Shown here in pieces: positions 21,648 through 33,506 of a DNA stretch of 64,000 nucleotides (positions within the stretch are counted from its first letter, which is position 1; the number at the start of each line of letters is the position of its first letter). The notes under the pieces were generated by a model. It ran no database searches. It saw nothing but the letters and a program-made list of their open reading frames with translations, and was not told the origin of the DNA. Location of the stretch: NCBI RefSeq assembly GCF_014201805.1, contig NZ_JACHFK010000011.1, positions 1 through 64,000 on the forward strand, written 5' to 3'. This stretch comes from Deinococcus metalli. GTDB taxonomy: Bacteria; Deinococcota; Deinococci; Deinococcales; Deinococcaceae. The translations under genes were made by a program, and so were the position numbers.

Positions 21648-21853
21648 GAAGAACTCGCCGTGCCGGTGCCGCTTGTCCTGGCTGCGGCGCAGCGTCTGGA
21701 GGTGCTGGAAGGCCGCTCCCCGTGACCGGAGGTGAACAGTGCGCGCCCTGTCTCCCGACCCTACGCGGTGACGTGCTGCGCGGCGAGACGATCTGCGGCG
21801 GGTTCCACCGCCCTGGAGGCGTCACTGATGGAGACCGGCGGCTCCTCTGGCCC

Positions 21854-22951
<1,098 letters not shown>

Positions 22952-23011
22952 GCTCCTGACTCCTTCACTCGCCGGACTTGAGCGCCCAGGCGAGGCAACC
23001 CTGACAGTGTA

Positions 23012-23261
23012 CGGGATGCCCACACGGGCGCGCCGGGAATGGCGCGGGCAGGTCCGGGCCGCAGCACCCGTGCGCCAGGGCGGCCGGCGGGGTTCACGTC
23101 CTCATCTCCGCTGGGCATTGATGAAGCGCGCTTGGCCGTTGACCTACCCGGCTCCCGACCCCAGGCGCTATCATCAAGGACCAAATCCACCAGCCTGTGT
23201 TCCCGGTGTGCACTCCCTGGTCTCCTGTCTTCGGACCCACCCACACCCGGAAGAGGCACGC
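23012..23261. other. Divergent intergenic region between ychF and the GAF gene
   Basis: 250 bp without an ORF. A TTGACC (23139-23144) and a TATCAT (23169-23174) face the GAF gene but are 24 nt apart, too far for a standard promoter. Confidence 0.3.
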
Positions 23262-24080
23262 ATGGACAAGCTCACTGCGAAGGTGGAGCACGCCCGTCTG
23301 ACCGAACTCCACCGCCACGCCATCGTCGGCACGCCCCCAGAGCGGACCTTCGACCTGATCGCTGCGGGCGCCGCCCGCCTCGCCCACACCCCGATCGCGC
23401 TCGTGACGTTCGTGGACACCCACCGCCAGTGGATCAAGGCGGCCGTGGGTGCCGACCTCCAGAACACGCCGCGCGACGTGGCGTTCTGCACGCACGCCCT
23501 CGCGTCCTCCCAGGTGCTGGTGGTGCCGGACACCACGCAGGACGCCCGGTTCCGGGACAATCCCCTGGTGACCGGCGCACCGCACCTGCGCTTCTACGCC
23601 GGCGCGCCCATCATGACCGGCGGCGTGGTTCTCGGCACCGTCTGTGTGCTGGACACGCAGCCCCGCCACCCCACCGACCACGACCTGCAGGGTCTCGCGC
23701 AGCTTGCCCGGATCACGGCGAACCTGCTGGAGCACCGGCGGCTCGGCACGCCCTACGCCACCGTCACCGCGGGCCTGCCCATCGCGTTTCTGGTGGTGGA
23801 CGGCCAGGGCGGCGTGACCCGTGTGAACGCCGCCGCGACCCCCGCCCCGAGCACCCCGTGGGACACGGCCGGCCGGGACCTCACGGAGGTGCTGCCGGTC
23901 CGCTGGAGCGAGGGCCGACATGAGGACGAGATCCGCGGCGCGCTCGCCCGCGGCACGCCCTGGACCGGCCGCGTGACCCTGGCCGCCCCGGACGACGCGG
24001 GCGTGGAGGCCATGCTGACGGTGGTGCCCTCCCGGCTCGGCCACAGCGCCGCCCTGTACGTGTGGAACTACCAGGACTGA
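23262..24080 (+). CDS. GAF domain sensor-like protein
   Basis: 272 residues. The N-terminal GAF domain spans about residues 15-165: ERTFDLIAAGAARLA, ALVTFVDTHRQWIKAAVG, AFCTHALASSQVLVVPDTTQDARF and FYAGAPIMTGGVVLGTVCVLD. The last 100 residues resemble a short PAS-like segment (IAFLVVDGQGGVTRVN) with no output domain. AAGAGG lies 5 nt before the ATG. Probably a ligand or redox sensor working through a partner; no histidine kinase or GGDEF domain is fused. Confidence 0.82.
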   Translation: MDKLTAKVEHARLTELHRHAIVGTPPERTFDLIAAGAARLAHTPIALVTFVDTHRQWIKAAVGADLQNTPRDVAFCTHALASSQVLVVPDTTQDARFRDNPLVTGAPHLRFYAGAPIMTGGVVLGTVCVLDTQPRHPTDHDLQGLAQLARITANLLEHRRLGTPYATVTAGLPIAFLVVDGQGGVTRVNAAATPAPSTPWDTAGRDLTEVLPVRWSEGRHEDEIRGALARGTPWTGRVTLAAPDDAGVEAMLTVVPSRLGHSAALYVWNYQD

Positions 24081-24113
24081 GCGTGGTCCCGGCGCGGCCG
24101 GGCACGGCGCCAT

Positions 24114-24370
24114 TCAGGGCGTGAACGGGAGGGTGGCCGGAACGAGCCGCCGCAGGTCGTGGATGACCGGCTTGCCCAGGTCCGGATACCCGAGCGTCTG
24201 CACCGTTCGCTCTCCGAAGCTGCCGAGCAGGAGGGATCTCTGCCCGTCCGGTGTGGGCTGCGGCAGGCACGTGATCTCACGCCCACCCGCAGGGCGCGCA
24301 TGATCCGGCGGCCGTCATCTGGCGGCACGGCCAGCATGGCCTGATGCAGGGGAATGGTCGTGTCGGCCAT
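24114..24370 (-). pseudogene. Frameshifted small ORF (possible broken gene)
   Basis: Reading from ATG 24370, MADTTIPLHQAMLAVPPDDG and RRIMRALRVG look protein-like, after which the same frame turns into Arg/Ser-rich noise. From that point a different frame gives REITCLPQPTPDGQRSLLLG, then SFGERTVQTLGYPDLGKPVI and HDLRRLVPATLPFTP ending in TGA (24116-24114). The total length, 257 nt, is not a multiple of three. A single indel near 24275 would join the halves into one ~85-residue protein. Either a real frameshift mutation or a sequence error. No family recognised. Confidence 0.5.
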
Positions 24371-24432
24371 GTTCGCAGGGGACACGCTCGGGTCGGACAC
24401 CGGCCTCAACGCCGGGGCGCATGAATGGCGGA

Positions 24433-24690
24433 TCAGATCACCCGGCCCAGATGACCCGAGACCAGGGCGCTCAACTCGTCCACCAGACCGGCGTGGACGC
24501 GGCGGTGGCCGCCAGTGCGCAGCATCCGCCCGGCGACCTCGACCTCCAGCGTGAAGCGCGGCTCGCCCCCTTGCCCGCTCACCACGCAGATGATGCCGGG
24601 ACATACATCGTCCAGGAGGGCCAGATGGTTCCGGCTGTCCGGTGGAAGCAGGTGGGACAGTTGCGTGAGGGTGACGGGCAGGCTGGTCAT
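24433..24690 (-). CDS. Hypothetical 85-residue protein
   Basis: Begins MTSLPVTLTQLSHLLPPDSR and contains a beta-rich centre (GIICVVSGQGGEPRFTLEVE) and a C-terminal helix (GLVDELSALVSGHLGRVI). No motif or family recognised. It lies 62 bp upstream of, and on the same strand as, the frameshifted ORF at 24114-24370, so the two may once have formed a small operon. Codon use looks like that of real genes (GC-rich third positions). Confidence 0.5.
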   Translation of the reverse strand: MTSLPVTLTQLSHLLPPDSRNHLALLDDVCPGIICVVSGQGGEPRFTLEVEVAGRMLRTGGHRRVHAGLVDELSALVSGHLGRVI

Positions 24691-24796
24691 GCGGTCAGGA
24701 TGCCGGGCTGGCCCTCAGTGCGCCCTGACAGCCGCCAAGGATGAAGGGGGAGAGGGGGCCGCCCACGCCACCCGCTCCGGGCCGTAGTCTTGTGCC

Positions 24797-24853
24797 ATGT
24801 CCGGTTCCCCAATCCGGCGTGACGTCCCGGTGTGCCGGAGGGCGGCGCGGTGA
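24797..24853 (+). CDS. Leaderless 18-residue upstream ORF coupled to the GNAT gene
   Basis: MSGSPIRRDVPVCRRAAR then TGA. The ATG is 6 nt behind TAGTCT (24785-24790), the same spacing as many leaderless genes here. Its stop overlaps the GNAT start as GTGA (24850-24853), and the GGAGGG ribosome-binding site of the GNAT gene lies inside this ORF. Ribosomes finishing it would be placed to start the acetyltransferase. Function as a coupling ORF is inferred; the peptide itself may have none. Confidence 0.5.
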   Translation: MSGSPIRRDVPVCRRAAR

Positions 24854-25389
24854 CTCCCGTGGTGCTGGTCACGCCCCGCCTGCACCTGCGGCCCCTGAGC
24901 GCGGCGGACGCTCCGGTGCTGGCCGCGTACCGGGCCGATCCGGCCGTGGCGGCCTTTCAGGGATGGACGCTGCCCTACACGCCACAGCACGCGCACGCGC
25001 TGATCGCGGAGATGGCTGGGAAGCAGCTGGGCGATGCAGGCTGGGTGCAGTACGGCGTGTCCCTCCCGGGGGGCGCGCTGGTCGGGGACGTGGCGCTGCG
25101 GACGCACGGTGCCCAGGCAGAATTCGGCGTGACGCTCGCGCCGTCCGCGCATGGCCGTGGGTACGCCACAGAGGCGGGGGCCGCCGTGATCGCGCACGCG
25201 TTCGGGACGCTGGGCCTTCACCGCCTGCACGCGAGCATCGACCCGCGCAACGTGCCCGTGGCGCGGCTGCTGGTCCGGCTGGGGTTCCGGCACGAGGGCA
25301 CCCTGGTCGAGGCGTACGAGCACCGGGGCGCGTGGACCGACGACGCCCTGTACGGCCTGCTGCGCCGCGAGTGGGCCTCGCCGGACTGA
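24850..25389 (+). CDS. GNAT family acetyltransferase (RimJ/RimL-like)
   Basis: 179 residues. RimJ/RimL-type layout: VTPRLHLRPLSAADAPVLAA, FGVTLAPSAHGRGYATEAG with the acetyl-CoA loop, HAFGTLGLHRLHASIDPRNV, and ARLLVRLGFRHEGTL. GTG 24850 has GGAGGG 8 nt upstream and overlaps the stop of a leaderless 18-codon ORF. Likely acetylates a protein N-terminus or a small amine; the substrate is unknown. Confidence 0.9.
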   Translation: MTPVVLVTPRLHLRPLSAADAPVLAAYRADPAVAAFQGWTLPYTPQHAHALIAEMAGKQLGDAGWVQYGVSLPGGALVGDVALRTHGAQAEFGVTLAPSAHGRGYATEAGAAVIAHAFGTLGLHRLHASIDPRNVPVARLLVRLGFRHEGTLVEAYEHRGAWTDDALYGLLRREWASPD

Positions 25390-25396
25390 CCCGGCC

Positions 25397-26953
25397 TCAG
25401 GCGGGAGCCGGCGCGACCATCACGCGGTTGCGGCCGGCGGCCTTCGCGGCGTACAGCGCAAGGTCCGCGGCCTTGAGGGTGGCGGTGACGTCCTGCACGC
25501 CGTCAAGGGCGGCCACGCCGAAGCTGCCGGACATCACCAGCCCCGGCGCCAGGGTGCTCCACGCGGCGCGGTGCAGCGTGTCGCGCAGCCGCGCGCACAC
25601 CGCGGCCGCGGCGCCCACCGGCACGTCCGTGAGGATCACGATGAACTCCTCGCCGCCCAGGCGCGCGAGCAGGTCCTGGGCGCGCAGTTCGGCGCTCAGC
25701 AGGCGCGTCGCCTCGATCAGCACGGCGTCCCCGACCAGGTGGCCGTAGGTGTCGTTCACGCGCTTGAACAGGTCGAGGTCCAGCAGCGCGATCGCGCTGG
25801 GGTGGCCCTGCTGGGCCCGGTCGTGCAGGCGGCCCAGCACCTGCATGGCCCGCGTGCGGTTGGGCGCGCCGGTCAGCGGATCGCGCAGCGCGGCTTCGGC
25901 CAGCGCCTGGGCGCGCACCTCGGCCTCGCGGGCCTGCTGCTCCACCTGCCCGACCAGGGCGCGCTGCTGGTGGTAGTCGCGGTACAGGTGCTCCACGCCG
26001 CGCGTCACGGCCTGCTGCGTCTCGAAGGCCTCGCGGTAGCGGCCGGCGCGGGCGTAGGCGTCGGCGAGCGTCTCGCGCGAGCGCACCTCCCACAGGCCGG
26101 ACGCGGCGAAGTACTGCACGGCCTGCTCCGCGTCGCGGATGGCGCCCTCGGGATGCCCGGAGAGGGAATGCACGCGGCTGCGGTCGAGCAGCGCGCGGCC
26201 GTACAGCACCGGCAGGTCCGCGGTGTTCGTGAGCTGCACGTGCTCGTCGGCGAGCGAGCGGGCGGTGTGCAGGTTGCCCTGCCACAGGGCGTAGCGGGTC
26301 AGGGCGTCCAGCACGCCGGCTGCGTCCACCGCCGCCATGCCGCCCGACGACTGCGCGGCGCGGCGCAGGCTCGCCGCGGAGACCTGCACCTGGGCCTCCA
26401 CCACCGCCCGCTGTTCGGGCAGGACGGTGCCGGCCAGCAGCGACTCCGAGGCGCTGACCACCAGGTTGATGTGGAAGGTGCTGTTCAGGTGCGTGGAGTC
26501 CGGCGTGGCCAGGCTGTGCATGTGCGGCGACTGCAGCAGTGCCAGCAGCAGCGCCAGCGCCGCGCCGTACTCCCGGCGCTCCAGCTCGTAGTGCGAGGCG
26601 TTGATGGCGACCAGCGCCACGCCGCGGGCGTCTCCGGCCTCGCGCGCCAGGGTGTCGGCCAGCGCGAAGCGGGTGCTGGCGCCCAGGTCGTCGTAACTGT
26701 CGGCCTGCACCAGCGCCAGCGCCACGTGCGCCTTGACCTGCAGCGGCGGGTCCCCGCTGGACCGCGCCAGTTCCAGGCACGTCAGGGCGTGCGACATCGC
26801 CATGCCCAGCTCGCCCAGGTCGAGGGCCAAGTACACCGCGTCGCGGTGCAGCAGCGCGCGGTCGGTCATGGTCAGGTCCGTGCGCTCGGCAAGCTGACGC
26901 TCCGCGTCCTGAAGCTCCATGCGCCGGGACGGCACGAGCGGCCCGGCCGTCAC
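25397..26953 (-). CDS. Diguanylate cyclase with TPR-like sensor region
   Basis: 518 residues. The N-terminal ~330 residues are helical repeats of TPR type (ALTCLELARSSGDPPLQVKA, GAIRDAEQAVQYF, ADAYARAGRYREAFETQ), followed by a coiled coil and a GGDEF domain. The active site reads GGEEF at 433-437, and the product-inhibition site RxxD is intact at 424-427 (RAQD), so it should make c-di-GMP and be feedback-inhibited. Its GTG start overlaps the stop of the HD-GYP gene by 4 bp, so a synthase and a hydrolase candidate are co-translated. No membrane segment is seen; cytosolic. Confidence 0.92.
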   Translation of the reverse strand: MTAGPLVPSRRMELQDAERQLAERTDLTMTDRALLHRDAVYLALDLGELGMAMSHALTCLELARSSGDPPLQVKAHVALALVQADSYDDLGASTRFALADTLAREAGDARGVALVAINASHYELERREYGAALALLLALLQSPHMHSLATPDSTHLNSTFHINLVVSASESLLAGTVLPEQRAVVEAQVQVSAASLRRAAQSSGGMAAVDAAGVLDALTRYALWQGNLHTARSLADEHVQLTNTADLPVLYGRALLDRSRVHSLSGHPEGAIRDAEQAVQYFAASGLWEVRSRETLADAYARAGRYREAFETQQAVTRGVEHLYRDYHQQRALVGQVEQQAREAEVRAQALAEAALRDPLTGAPNRTRAMQVLGRLHDRAQQGHPSAIALLDLDLFKRVNDTYGHLVGDAVLIEATRLLSAELRAQDLLARLGGEEFIVILTDVPVGAAAAVCARLRDTLHRAAWSTLAPGLVMSGSFGVAALDGVQDVTATLKAADLALYAAKAAGRNRVMVAPAPA

Positions 26954-28560
26954 GACGGACCCCCGCCGCAGCCGCACAGCGCCACGAAGGCCTCGACGAT
27001 GCCCGGGTCGAACTGCGTGCCCGCGCTACGCCGCAGCTCCGCGACGGCGGCGGCGTGCGGCCACGCGCGCTTGTACGGCCGCTCGCTGACCAGCGCGTCG
27101 TACACGTCCGCCACGCTGAAAATGCGGGCCAGCAGCGGAATCTGCGTGTCCCGCAGGCCGTCCGGATACCCGGTGCCGTCCCAGCGCTCGTGGTGGGACC
27201 GCACCACCGCCCGCACCTCACGCGGTACGAAGCACTCGTCGCGCAGCAGGTCGTCGCCGGTCACCGCGTGCTGCTGCATCAGTTGCCGCTCGTCCGGCGT
27301 GAGCGGCCCCGGCTTGAGCAGGATCGCGTCGGGCACCGTGACCTTGCCGATGTCGTGCAGGTACGCGCCCCAGCGCAGGTGCTGGATGGACGCCGCGTCC
27401 AGCCCCAGCGCCTCGCCCAGCCGCACCGCCAGGATGGTCACGCGGTCGGTGTGGCCGAAGGTCTCGCCGTCGCGGCCCTCGATCACGCGGCCCATGGCGC
27501 GCAGCGCCGCCTCGCGCGTCTGGCGCAGGTGCTCCAGGCCCGCCGCGCGTTCCAGCGCGTGCTCGATGCGCGCCGCGACCGCGTCCAGCAGGGTCAGGAG
27601 TTCCGCCGGGATGTCCACCCGCTCCCGCAGGTTCATCAGCGCGAGCACGCCCACTGCCCGCCCCCCGACGTGCAGGGGCGCCGCCACCGCCGAGCGCAGG
27701 AGGATCACGTCCGGCCGCGCGAACGGCGACGACCGGTAGTCCGGCACCGCGAGGCTGCGCCCCGTGGCGAGCACGTGCGCGATCATGCCCCGCGCCGGCT
27801 GGGGCGTGCCCAGCACCGTCTCCACCCGCGGGCGGAAGCGGTCGTCGCCCTCCAGGACCGTCAGGTTCACCAGCCCGCCGTCGTCCAGGTTGACCGCGAT
27901 GCCGGTCGTGAATCCGCTGAGTTCCAGCAGGGTGTGCAGGCCCTCCCGGGCGATCTCCGCGGGGCTTGTCAGCTGTTCCAGCCGGGCGGACAGCGTCGCC
28001 AGCCGCTCGGCCTGGCGGGCGTGCTGCCGGGCGTGGTCCAGCGCCTGCCAGCGGCTGAAGGCCACGCCCGCCGCCTGGCCGAGCAGCAGCAGGGCGGCGG
28101 CGTCCGCCTCGGTCAGGCGCTCGTCACTGCCGGTCGTGTCGGCGGTGAGCACGCCCAGCACCCGGCCGTCCGGGTCGATCAGCGGCACGCCCAGGTACAT
28201 CCCCGGCGACCGCCGGCCCGACACGAACGCCGCCTCGGGCTCGATGTGTGCCTGCTCGACCAGCTGCGCCTTCCCGGAATCGATGACCCGCCAGCCCAGC
28301 GCCTCGCCCCGCGCCAGGAAGCGCCCGCGCGCCTCGCTCGCCAGGTGCCCGGCCGCCGCGACGACCTCCAGCATGTCCCGCTCGGGCCGCAGCAGCATCA
28401 CGGTGGAGGTGGTCGCGCGCGTGGTGCGCAGCGCCTGCTCCACGCAGCGCGTGAAGGCGTCCGCTGCCGACTGGGCCAGCAGCACCACGGACGCCACGTC
28501 CAGCGCCGGTTTGGGCTGACGGCGGGTCCACGAGACCTCGCTCAGGGCCGGGGTGGGCAT
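26950..28560 (-). CDS. HD-GYP c-di-GMP phosphodiesterase with GAF domains
   Basis: 536 residues. Two GAF-like domains (about 25-165 and 190-335) followed by an HD-GYP domain: metal ligands in YLHDIGKVTVP (His402-Asp403), HHERWDGTGYPDGL with the GYP triplet at about 462-464, and SVADVYDALVSERPYK. HD-GYP proteins hydrolyse c-di-GMP to pGpG or GMP. Upstream GGGAG may act as the ribosome-binding site. The downstream overlapping gene encodes a GGDEF cyclase, so opposite activities are probably balanced by different sensory inputs. Confidence 0.93.
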   Translation of the reverse strand: MPTPALSEVSWTRRQPKPALDVASVVLLAQSAADAFTRCVEQALRTTRATTSTVMLLRPERDMLEVVAAAGHLASEARGRFLARGEALGWRVIDSGKAQLVEQAHIEPEAAFVSGRRSPGMYLGVPLIDPDGRVLGVLTADTTGSDERLTEADAAALLLLGQAAGVAFSRWQALDHARQHARQAERLATLSARLEQLTSPAEIAREGLHTLLELSGFTTGIAVNLDDGGLVNLTVLEGDDRFRPRVETVLGTPQPARGMIAHVLATGRSLAVPDYRSSPFARPDVILLRSAVAAPLHVGGRAVGVLALMNLRERVDIPAELLTLLDAVAARIEHALERAAGLEHLRQTREAALRAMGRVIEGRDGETFGHTDRVTILAVRLGEALGLDAASIQHLRWGAYLHDIGKVTVPDAILLKPGPLTPDERQLMQQHAVTGDDLLRDECFVPREVRAVVRSHHERWDGTGYPDGLRDTQIPLLARIFSVADVYDALVSERPYKRAWPHAAAVAELRRSAGTQFDPGIVEAFVALCGCGGGPS

Positions 28561-28705
28561 TATGCCCGCTCCCGGCGCGGCGCCCGGAAGCAGCTCCGTG
28601 GAGTCGAGCGGCGGTGCATACCAGTACTGTACGCCGCCCGCCTGTCAGGGCTCTGACGGAAACCGACCCGGGGGTCACTTCACGCCGGGGGCAGGCGCGC
28701 CGGGC

Positions 28706-30238
<1,533 letters not shown>

Positions 30239-30299
30239 CGCGCCCGATTGTGCCACGCATGGAGCAGGGACGGTCGAACCGTCTAAAAGTCAGGCAGTC

Positions 30300-30324
30300 G
30301 GACCGTTCAGAGGTTCGACGGTCC
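30300..30324 (-). terminator. Hairpin after the kinase-like gene
   Basis: A 7-bp stem (30300-30306 with 30318-30324) lies 10 nt after the stop of the minus-strand gene, and TTTT follows about 9 nt downstream. A second short hairpin (30269-30283) repeats part of the same sequence. Confidence 0.4.
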
Positions 30325-30333
30325 AGCCACCGG

Positions 30334-32214
30334 TCACGGCCCCAGGTTGATACTGACCGGCAGCGACCGCGGCACCGTCACGCTCAGCTCGCCCGGCGCG
30401 TAGCCGTCCGCCACCACCCGCAGCCGGTATGTGCCCGCCGCCGGCAGGTGCAGCTGCCCCGGCGCGCGGCCCAGCTCCTGGCCCGGAGTCAGGTTGGCGC
30501 CGGCGGGCGCCTGCTCCACCGTCAGCCGGGCGGTCGCGCCGGCCGCGCCGCGCAGCGTGAAGGTCACGTCACAGCACGCCGCGCGCGCGGCCGGGCGGGG
30601 CAGGTGCATGGCGATCCCGCCGGCCAGGGCCAGCACCAGGGCCGAGCCCAGCAGAGGCAGCAGCCAGCGCGGCGCGCGGCGCGGCGGGCGCGCCGGCGGG
30701 CCCTCGACCGTCTTGACCACCCGCCATGAGTCGTCCTCGTCCCAGCCGATGCGGATCGGCGCGCCCGCCACGTGCCGGGCCGGCAGCCGGCCACTCGGCG
30801 GCGGCTCCGGTACGGGCTCGGGTTCTGGCGGCCGGCGCAGCGATTCGGGCAGGCGCTCCACGGTGCGCATCTTCAGGGTGGGACGCGCCGTGCCCGGATC
30901 TGTGTGGCCGTCCTCCGGCGGCGTCCAGTCGGGCAGGTCGTCGCTGCCCAGCACGCCCGGTCCCGCGTCCGCGCCCCCGATGCGGATGGGCTCGGCGGGC
31001 CGGTCCTGCGCCTCGGCCCGGAGCCGCGCCGCCTTGCGGGCCGCGGCCGCCTGGGCGTCCAGCTTGGCCTGCTCCAGGCGCTCCGCGTTCTGCCGCCGCC
31101 GCCGCTCCTGCGGCGTCTCGACCGTGCCCGCCGGCGCGCTGGAGTACGCCGGCACGGGCGACCCGGTCGCCGGAACGTCGGCGCTGTCGGTCGCGGGCGG
31201 CGGGGAGTCCGCTGCCGCCTCCAGGACCGGGGAGCCCGGGACAGGTGCTGGCGTCGCGGATACGACGGGAGACTCCGCCGAGGCGTCGGGGGAGACCTCC
31301 ACCGGTTCGGGAGCCGGAGGCGGCGCCGGTGTCACTGGGGGCGGTGCGGTCGGGCGGTCCTCCACCGGGGCAGCGGGCGGCGCCGCGCGGCTGGCCGGCG
31401 TGCGGTTGAGCACGGGCCGGGCCTTCTTCGTCCGGCCGGAACCCGCACCCGGCACCGGGTGCGGCAATGCCGGCGCCTCGACCGTGGGCGCGGCACCTGG
31501 CTCGCCAAGCACGATGGGCGACCCGTCGTGGGGCGTGTCCGCGACGGTATCGGCGGGCAGCTCTGGCGGTCGGCTCCCGGTCGTGGTCTCTGCCTGAGTG
31601 TCAGCCGGTCCGGGCTTGGCTTCTGAAAGTGCAGCCGTCACGGGTGGTGTCTCCTGCGCCGGAGCGGCTGTCGTCCCCGCAGACGGCGGGGCGTCCAGCA
31701 GGGCCAGCGCGTCGGTGGCCGTCATGGCGTCTGGCGCGTCCCGGAGGGGTTCCAGCGCCGCCGGGAGCAGGCCGATGTCCTCGACGGCCCGCACCAGGGC
31801 GCGCAGGTCCCCGCCGGTCGTGGGCTGGTCCTGCCACGGCAGCCCCATGCCGGCCAGGGCCACGCGGCCGTCCACCTCCCACAGCTGCGCGGCGCTGATG
31901 CCGCCGTGCGCGAGGCCCCGGCGGTGCAGCGGCCCAAGCGCGGTGAGGACGTCCCGCGCGGCCAGCAGCGGGTCGCTGGCCGGGGCGGCCTGCATGGGCA
32001 ACTCCGACACGATGTACGCGTCCTCGCCGTCCATGCCGCGGTCCACGACCGGCAGCAGACTGGGGTGGTCCGGCAACTCCGGCAGGCGCGGCGCGAACGG
32101 CAGCACGTGCAGCAGCACCGGCATGCCGGTCAGGCGGTCCGTGGCCCGCAGCGTGCGGACCGGCCCGCCGCCCGGCATGTCCCGCACCGCCACATAGGGA
32201 CCGATGGGCTTCAC
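30334..32214 (-). CDS. Kinase-like membrane protein with PEGA-type C-terminal domain
   Basis: 626 residues. The first ~210 residues resemble a Ser/Thr kinase fold (VLLHVLPFAPRLPELPDHPS, DGEDAYIVSELP, GPLHRRGLAHGGISAAQLWE). The catalytic HRD is replaced by AHG and the DFG position reads AGMG, so it looks like a pseudokinase. A long Pro/Ala-rich disordered region (about 215-400) and a charged helix (RRRRQNAERLEQAKLDAQAA) follow. Then comes one transmembrane helix near residue 530 (LLPLLGSALVLALAGGIAM) and an external PEGA-like beta domain (GTYRLRVVADGYAPGELSV). GTG 32214 is 7 nt behind TATACT (32227-32222), leaderless. Probably a signalling or scaffolding protein. Confidence 0.75.
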   Translation of the reverse strand: MKPIGPYVAVRDMPGGGPVRTLRATDRLTGMPVLLHVLPFAPRLPELPDHPSLLPVVDRGMDGEDAYIVSELPMQAAPASDPLLAARDVLTALGPLHRRGLAHGGISAAQLWEVDGRVALAGMGLPWQDQPTTGGDLRALVRAVEDIGLLPAALEPLRDAPDAMTATDALALLDAPPSAGTTAAPAQETPPVTAALSEAKPGPADTQAETTTGSRPPELPADTVADTPHDGSPIVLGEPGAAPTVEAPALPHPVPGAGSGRTKKARPVLNRTPASRAAPPAAPVEDRPTAPPPVTPAPPPAPEPVEVSPDASAESPVVSATPAPVPGSPVLEAAADSPPPATDSADVPATGSPVPAYSSAPAGTVETPQERRRRQNAERLEQAKLDAQAAAARKAARLRAEAQDRPAEPIRIGGADAGPGVLGSDDLPDWTPPEDGHTDPGTARPTLKMRTVERLPESLRRPPEPEPVPEPPPSGRLPARHVAGAPIRIGWDEDDSWRVVKTVEGPPARPPRRAPRWLLPLLGSALVLALAGGIAMHLPRPAARAACCDVTFTLRGAAGATARLTVEQAPAGANLTPGQELGRAPGQLHLPAAGTYRLRVVADGYAPGELSVTVPRSLPVSINLGP

Positions 32215-32326
32215 GACGGTGAGTATAAATGCTGGGCTGCCCCTGCCCCGCTGCCCGCGTGCGGACATGACCGTCTGTAACCCTGTGGCTTGCCGCGTGC
32301 GCCTGCATGCGGTACTAATGGCCCAT
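32215..32326. promoter_or_regulatory. Divergent promoters for the kinase-like gene and mrp
   Basis: Minus strand: TATACT (32227-32222), 7 nt from GTG. Plus strand: TTGCCG (32290-32295), 17-nt spacer, TACTAA (32313-32318), with a predicted start at about 32325-32327, coinciding with the mrp ATG. Both transcripts would therefore be leaderless or nearly so. Confidence 0.65.
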
Positions 32327-33382
<1,056 letters not shown>

Positions 33383-33506
33383 ACTGGACTTCAGGTGGGC
33401 CGGAGGCGCATCCGGGTGGCGCTGGAGTGACATGCGTGCTGGACTGGGGCGTTGGAGTGGCGTGCCGGTCCGTTCCCAGCCCGTCGTGGACCCACAGAGG
33501 CCCGCT

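Noticed and set aside
23139..23174. TTGACC and TATCAT as promoter of the GAF gene
   Set aside because: Spacer of 24 nt is too long for a sigma-70 promoter.
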